Shown in pieces: positions 58,495-64,000 of a DNA stretch of 64,000 nucleotides (its first letter is position 1; every line of letters begins with the position of its first letter). Made by a program: the position numbers and the translations under genes. Origin of the DNA: Rostrohypoxylon terebratum (Eukaryota; Ascomycota; Sordariomycetes; Xylariales; Hypoxylaceae); contig MU385947.1 of NCBI GenBank assembly GCA_022497145.1, positions 47,159 through 111,158 on the forward strand, read 5' to 3'. Under the pieces are notes generated by a model. The model saw only the letters and a program-made list of their open reading frames with translations. It was not told the origin of the DNA and did not search any database.

Positions 58495-58833
58495 ATGAAG
58501 TTCGCGGCTTTTCCCAACGTCGCCATGGTTTTGGTCATGTGCGCATCTCTCGTACTCGCGATGCCGGCCTCGCTACCGATCGACGCTGAGGGACACACGA
58601 TACGAACAATTAAGAGCTTAAGAAGCAATGGTTGCACGATGCAACAAATTCGGGATTGCGTCAACGATACGGGACTCGAAAGCACGTTATGCTTTGCGCA
58701 AGTATGCTCAGGCTCACAGAAGAAAGCGAGAGTGGCTAAGCGCCAAGATCAATGTACCGAAGAAAACCTACTCCAATGTGCTGTGATGGAATGGCGAGAG
58801 GCTGAAGTGTGTTTCCAGGAGTTATGCCTATAG
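58495..58833 (+). CDS. Small secreted cysteine-rich protein with two equal Cys repeats
   Basis: A 112-aa precursor from the ATG at 58495, which directly precedes a clear signal peptide (core MVLVMCASLVLA). Start sites further upstream would bury that signal. The mature part holds eight Cys in two units of exactly the same spacing, C-x7-C-x10-C-x4-C: Cys47, 55, 66, 71 and Cys87, 95, 106, 111. Both units share Cys-Thr at their start and Cys-Phe at the third Cys. The linker between them is basic and contains Lys-Lys (76-77) and Lys-Arg (82-83), the latter a Kex2-type site. The last Cys is one residue from the C-terminus. I know no named family with this pattern. Possible roles are an extracellular peptide pair, an effector-like secreted protein or a self/competitor-directed peptide; none is shown by sequence. 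Confidence 0.8.
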   Translation: MKFAAFPNVAMVLVMCASLVLAMPASLPIDAEGHTIRTIKSLRSNGCTMQQIRDCVNDTGLESTLCFAQVCSGSQKKARVAKRQDQCTEENLLQCAVMEWREAEVCFQELCL

Positions 58834-58989
58834 GGTTACCTCGGATATTATGCGGATTAAGAAAAAATCATAGGATATTTCGAATCGAATTTCCTCCATC
58901 CCGAAAATGATCGTCCTCACGAAATGCGACGACAGAAGACGACGGAAGACGCCAACGATAAAATGCCCCGTGCGACGATCATCCGAGTT

Positions 58990-59014
58990 CCCACTCCCAC
59001 TCCCACTCCCACTC
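58990..59014. repeat. CCCACT tandem repeat
   Basis: Four hexamer units, between the two small secreted-protein candidates. Confidence 0.8.
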
Positions 59015-59119
59015 GAGATAGGGACGACGTCAACGTCGGAGTATCGTCTTCAAGCTTGGAAACATAATGGGTTCCCTAAGCGACATTCGCTTGGCCGGAG
59101 GGGGCGAATTATAACGCCG

Positions 59120-59335
59120 ATGAAATGCGGAGGATTGATTGTCTCATGCGCTTTGTTTGTGATGCCGACAGCAATCGCGACTCGTTCACTTAATGGAGGG
59201 TGTAATAGAGGGTGTTTCAGTACTGGACGAGAGCAGCTGAATCGTTTTCTTGGACCACTTAGGCGTGCCCAACGGCTAGCACGATTTCATGTCATGTATG
59301 TAAATATGAGAACCGACAAGGACCGAATGGAATAG
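59120..59335 (+). CDS. Possible second small secreted peptide (71 aa)
   Basis: The ATG at 59120 opens a 71-codon frame with a signal-peptide-like start (MKCGGLIVSCALFVMPTAIA), then a short segment with two Cys (NGGCNRGC) and an Arg-rich helical tail. The frame is open upstream to 58907, but only this ATG puts the hydrophobic segment at the N-terminus. No homology to the neighbouring Cys-repeat protein is apparent. It could be a real secreted peptide, a decayed gene or chance. Confidence 0.3.
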   Translation: MKCGGLIVSCALFVMPTAIATRSLNGGCNRGCFSTGREQLNRFLGPLRRAQRLARFHVMYVNMRTDKDRME

Positions 59336-59764
59336 ATATCGAAATACCCATGTTAACCATCATAATTCGAGAGGACCTCGGAGTTCTGAGTGGTTGTAAG
59401 TTGAATATTGCGAGGGGATCCAATGGACGGTAATAGTATGAAATTTCAAGAAATTTCATAGCTTACGCAGGTGCTTCAGGGCTGATCGATTGAGCTAATT
59501 TGAGCTTACATAAGCCGCTGCAATTAAAGATTCCCTGTTGTGCTTTCCTCGGAAATTCCCCAAAATTTTCCGTCCTTCCTTCATTCTTATTCTACAGATT
59601 CGAATCAAACTACACCTTCCCTCGCAGGCTTCAATTCAAAGTTCAAACTCATAATCCAACTTCCTCATCCCGAGACTGCGTACGTAATATCTACGAACCA
59701 CCCGCAACGTTTCTGCGTCATTTAGCGCCGAAACTGATGGGGGAGTAGGTAAAAAGGGAAGCTA
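59336..59764. other. Intergenic
   Basis: No gene or repeat of note. Small frames here have no protein-like features. Confidence 0.5.
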
Positions 59765-60598
59765 CTACTGGCACCCTGTAGGGTTTGAAAACTGCCCCGG
59801 CCGGAACCCGGCTACGGCCCCCGCGGTGTGCTCATCGTGATACCAACCGTAAGCCTGATGCGTTATGTACAGCGGTCCTTTCTCAGCTCTTCTACATAGG
59901 GCATGATTACCTACATTCTGGAGTTCTTCGACCGGGTCGATGTGATCCATTCCATCGAATTCCGTCGTCAGCCACGCGATTGAAGCTGGGGAGAGCGGGG
60001 AAGACTAGACGAGGAAAGGGACAGGTAATGTAACGAACTCCGCTTGTTCGCATATGCCAAAAAGATCCTCTATGCAGTACACAGGAGAGATCTTGCGGAC
60101 GCCATTGTAGAGCATTGGGCAATTGACAGCTCCCTTCTTGTAGTAATAATCAATGGTGTCCGTATTAGTATCTCCGCAGAATTGGATGAACCTGGAGGGT
60201 TTTGCTGGTTAGACTTGATGACACCAACGTCATAATAGTCGTGTGGGCCATCTAGCCCATCTGGCCCATCCTCAGTAAACCAGTGAGTGAGAACTCTCCC
60301 ACCGAGACGGTCAGAGGCCTCGAGAATGTCATAGGACACATCGTGTATGTTCAGCTTGTCCAAGATGTCTAATTATCAATTTCGGTCAATCTTCCCCTCT
60401 CAATGGCAAGAGCTAGGTACGGCGAGTAAACTTGGTCTGCTTAGGAAATCACTTGCTCTCCGAAAGCCCAAGATTGCCCGCATAATGACAGGGCGGATAA
60501 CACATACGGGCAATGTATATGCCGGCCATACCAGCACCCACTATACAAAACTTGACTGGACCCTTATGAGGGGTCGAAAGAGAATTTGTCCTAGTCAT
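59765..60598 (-). pseudogene. L-amino-acid-oxidase-like (FAD amine oxidase) pseudogene
   Basis: Decayed copy of a flavin amine oxidase. An ATG at 60598 leads into VKFCIVGAGMAGIYIA, the FAD-binding GxGxxG strand. A 139-nt intron (60507-60369) joins to HILDKLNIHDVSYD and ILEASDRLGGRV, the family's second FAD motif, then PHDYYDVG. After that about 40-50 expected residues are missing. The remains continue as NPPGSSNSAEI and, after a frame change, DTIDYYYKKGAVNCPMLYNG, and later in another frame as WYHDEHTAGAV…FRPGQFSN, a motif from near the C-terminus of such oxidases. It stops at 59765 without the final FAD-binding segment. Deletions and at least one frameshift make a functional enzyme impossible. 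Confidence 0.8.
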
Positions 60599-61516
60599 CT
60601 AAGAAGAGATTGTGTCGACCAAAAACACCGTGGTTGGGGGGGATATTAGGTAGCTGCCAGCGGATTGGGACGGAAGTCTTGATGGGTTCAATATGAGAAT
60701 TCATAGGTATTCGATTATCTGGGCTTAGTTATCCATCTTCTTAATATTATTCATCAAAATACACGGCTCTTATATATAGCTAGAATATCCCGACACAACC
60801 CAAGTCCTGATTCTCGCATAGTCATCCTCGAGAGGATATAATGTACGTTTGCTTTTCACATTTGCTCCAGAATGCTTCAAGTGGAAATTTACGCCACGAG
60901 TTTCTCATGTCTCGGTCTTAACAACAACCAAGTACCAGGATGTATCTGCCTGCGTAGGAAGCAAAACTGCTATCGATCGATCGAACTCCCTGAATACGAT
61001 CAGTAGATGCATCGTCACTTAACTACTCGGGAATCATCTAGTTACTACGTACCTACCTGGATTACTTCCAAGGCAGGCAATTATATTGAGGGCGGGCGCA
61101 TACTGTGTTGACATCACCCAAGGGGTCTCTGCGTATGGTGGCGTACTATAGGAGAGGGGGTAAGGTCGTATAATGTCTGACCGGTCCCGTTCCTCGGAAG
61201 CATGCATACCTAGATGTGGGTTGTACAGACACGGCACCCAGCAGCATTTCGGATAGTGGACTTCTACTTTCAGGCTGCCACGATTCCTTGGGCGGCTTGC
61301 CGTTTTGCCAATCAATACTTCTCTTAGAACCATGTATAGAGGCCGAGAAAGCCACCGGAAGACCAAAATGCAATTTGAGAATCGGCTTGGATATGAAGAT
61401 AGCGTACTACCTGACATATATAGACGCAACCAGGCCCAATTTTGACTTGTCATGTCTAGAACGAGACCATTGAATTATGAGTCACGTTCGCAAGGGGTTA
61501 TCTCAGAAAAGTCAAG
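60599..61516. other. Intergenic between two pseudogenes
   Basis: No recognisable coding remnant. The frames at 61034-61453 (-) do not resemble any family I know. Confidence 0.5.
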
Positions 61517-63841
61517 ATGGATAAACGCAAGGTCCTAGTCGCCAACCGCGGAGAAATATCAGTTCGCGTCCTACGAGCGGCGCATGAATTGCCAATGACT
61601 ACTGTATCAGTCTACGCAGAGGAGGATAGGTTCGCTGGCCATCGTGAAAGTAAGAACCCTATGAATCACCGTGTAACGGGAGCCTATTTGATCGGATTGC
61701 CAGGGGAGATATGTAGGTTACCAGGAATCATTTCTAGCCATAATTGTGAAAACGTCTCTACTCCTACGACATAATATGTGGCCGAAGAAGCTGAACTAAC
61801 ACCTGTTTCATTGATAGTTCGGGCCCGTGTACGTCGTCATATTGTTTCCGTCTTTGCAAACCTCTGACGTTTCTTCTAGTGAGGCCTACCTCCAAGGAGC
61901 GAGGATAGTTAGCATTGCAAGAAGCAACGGGGTAAATCTCATGTTAGTGCATCGCCTTGACATATCCACCGCCCTTGTATGTTCCCCACCTTACCTGATT
62001 CTAGCCATCCCGGGTATGGCTTCTTTTCTGAGAATGCCGAATTTGCAGCTACGGTTCGGGAGGCAGGTATCGAATGTACGTTGTTGTTTTTAGAGCTAGG
62101 CTGGAGATTCTCTCGGCTGAAACTTGCAGTTATTGGGCCGCCCACCGATGTCCTTCGAAAAATGGGCGACAAAGTGTCTGCACGACAGATTGCATGTGCA
62201 TGCAATGTTCCCGTCATCCCTGGGTTAGATGCTCCTCTACAGCATCTGGAAGTTGCGTACAGCTTTATTGCTCGGTGTGCAGCCTAACCCTACCCAGTTC
62301 TCCGTCATGAATGCGTCCTCAGAGTTTACTGACCGCTGGTAGACACGGGTATCCCGTGGTAATCAAAGCTAGCTTTGGAGGTAAGTTTTGACACAGTTAA
62401 TGGCTAACCAAAACCCAATACCTTAGACATTTTAGGTCGCTTACAGACATTTATTGTGACAGGTGGTGGTCATGGAATGCGCGTTGTCCATGAAGATGAC
62501 TCGTTAGAAGGCCTTATAGCTGCTGCACGCTCTGAAGCCTTAGGCGCATTTGGGAATGGCGAGATATTTATTGAAAAGTGAGTGAAAAAATACTGATAAT
62601 CATGATCTGGGTAAGCTTGACTCTTATGCCTGTACCGTATAAGGTATCTATACCGGCCCAGACACATCGAGGTCCAAATTCTCAGCGATAGATACGGCAA
62701 CCATGTGCATCTCTTCGAGAGGGATTGCAGCATGCAGCGGAAACACCAGAAAGTAATCGAGGTTGCGCCCTCGCACGGAATCTCACAAAGAGTGCGTGCG
62801 GCAATGTTTCAGGCCGCGATAGATCTCTCAACATTCGTGAAGTACGGTGGGTCTCGCTCAGGATAGGATAACGCAGCACGGCTGCGCGATCCAATGTCGA
62901 ATCTCCACCGAGGTGCCCACGGAAGGTGAGTGCAGGACTATGATTCCCGAAGATAAATCTGTGATTTCTCCCTGAGTAGACTGACCTATTCTTTCCTAGG
63001 ATTTCGATCGGATAGCGGTATAGTGGACGTTTGCAGGCACCCAACCGGCAACGGCGTCCGCCTAGATCACGGCAATTGTTTTCAAGGGGCACATGTCAAT
63101 CCGTTCTACGATCCCCTCCTCGTCAAATGTACCACGCGGGGCACGGACCTGGTGGCAGCACAGAAGAAGGCGCTGTGAGCGCTGAGAGAGTTCCGGATAC
63201 GAGGCGTGCAAACCAACATATCCTTCTTGGCCCGGCTCCTGGAAGATGACCATTTCCTTGCCGCAAACTACTGGACAACATTCATCGACGACACATCGAA
63301 ACTTCTGGTTCCTGATTCTAGCCAGGATAGAGCCCAGAAGTTTCTTCGATTTCTTGGGGACGCAGCAGTGAACGGCACTAGGATCCAGGGTCAAACAGTG
63401 AGTCCATGTCGTTTGTTCCTATTTTCTCGCCTGAACGCTCCATTGCCGGTTTTACGATGTGGCTGATAATCGTGGCTACCGCGGCAAAGAGACCTCCAGG
63501 TTTCCGAGATGATGTACCCGTTGGCAAGCTATTTGACAAGACGACGGGATTAGAAGTTGATACTAGCAGGCCCTGTTCTCAAGGGTGGCGAAACGTTCTT
63601 TTACAACATGGACTGGAAGAATTCGCCAGGCTCATCCGGGCCCATAGTCGGACACTTGTCACGGATACCACCTGGCGAGATGGCCAGCAGTCTCTGCTTG
63701 CAACTCGCGTGAGGACTAGGGACCTAGAGACGATCGTGACTTGCACCAGCCACGCGTTTAGTGAGGCCTACAGCTTGGAGAGTTGGGGAGACATTAGATG
63801 TAGCGATGCGATTTCTCTTTGAGGATCCTTGGGAGCGTCTT
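61517..63841 (+). pseudogene. Pyruvate carboxylase pseudogene (biotin carboxylase and start of transcarboxylase domain)
   Basis: Starts at ATG 61517 with KVLVANRGEISVRVLRAAHE. Former exons can be followed across intron-like gaps: NLIHPGYGFFSENAEFA, FIGPPTDVLRKMGDK, HGYPVVIKASFGGGGHGMRV, RHIEVQILSDRYGN and HLFERDCSMQRKHQKV. Near 62845-62855 about 55-65 codons are missing out of frame, including the EINPR active-site block. Reading resumes with HGCAIQCRISTE, GNGVRLDHG and YDPLLVKC. A TGA at 63176-63178 then replaces the Arg codon expected before ALREFRIRG. Later come WTTFIDD, TDTTWRDGQQSLLATRVRT and, after a 1-nt shift near 63785-63790, VAMRFLFEDPWERL, ending at a GTAAGT donor (63842). The remaining transcarboxylase and biotin-carrier domains are absent up to the window edge. 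A normal enzyme is about 1190 aa. Confidence 0.9.
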
Positions 63842-64000
63842 GTAAGTACCCAAGCTAGTAAATTTGGTCGCCGTATCGTGAGATGGAGGGCCGAGGCTAA
63901 ATGATAACTGTTGAAGCTACTGCCTGAAGCCAGTGTATTAGATACAACAAGATCAGGCGTTGAGAAGTAGCTGTAACACAGCGAGAGCTTGAGTGCTTTA

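Noticed and set aside
61682..61774. Short exon-like continuation of the carboxylase (TGAYLIGLPGEI)
   Set aside because: Only a loose resemblance to the expected KADEAYVIG segment and no valid intron can join it to the previous exon; left inside the pseudogene span without a separate exon call.
1..64000. CRISPR array, bacterial operons or prophage
   Set aside because: No spaced direct repeats of the right size; the genes have spliceosomal introns and fungal families throughout.

Overview
The window looks like nuclear DNA of a filamentous ascomycete (Pezizomycotina, probably Sordariomycetes or a near relative). The genes have short introns of about 50-140 nt with GTRAGT-type donors, CTAAC-like branch points and YAG acceptors. 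The gene families (KEX1, RTA1-like, Zn2Cys6 regulator, quinate-repressor-like protein, GH43, GH92, DUF4267) are typical of such fungi. Gene density is low: about 13 intact genes in 64 kb, separated by long intergenic DNA rich in short CCTAGG/TAGGTA-type repeats. Lineage is inferred from family resemblance; no search could be run.

Layout. 0.5-2.6 kb: KEX1-like membrane carboxypeptidase (-). 4.3-5.0 kb: hypothetical gene without a clear start (-). 5-10.5 kb: nothing convincing. 10.5-13.1 kb: an unknown protein and a TGL2-like lipase (both -). 15.0-16.2 kb: RTA1-like seven-helix membrane protein (+). 18.5-20.3 kb: long coiled-coil reading frame with one in-frame TAA (+). 27.2-29.2 kb: ferric-reductase/NOX-type oxidoreductase (+). 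36.5-39.4 kb: Zn2Cys6 transcription factor (-). 44.0-46.3 kb: quinate-repressor-like protein made of AROM-type domains (-). 48.3-53.8 kb: carbohydrate-active block with a GH43 glycosidase (+), a small DUF6924-like protein (+) and a GH92 mannosidase (-). 54.7-55.2 kb: DUF4267 membrane protein (-). 56-64 kb: decayed accessory segment holding a TA-flanked MITE-like element, one or two small secreted protein genes, an L-amino-acid-oxidase pseudogene and a pyruvate-carboxylase pseudogene reaching toward the right edge.

How the genes relate. GH43 and GH92 are the only neighbours with an obvious shared theme, namely extracellular breakdown of plant or fungal glycans. The quinate-repressor-like gene stands alone: no quinate permease, dehydrogenase or dehydratase gene is visible beside it. 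The right end has a turnover pattern: a transposon remnant, pseudogenes that still show their former introns, and a secreted protein built from two Cys repeats with identical spacing separated by a Kex2-type Lys-Arg site. That secreted protein is the most interesting single item.
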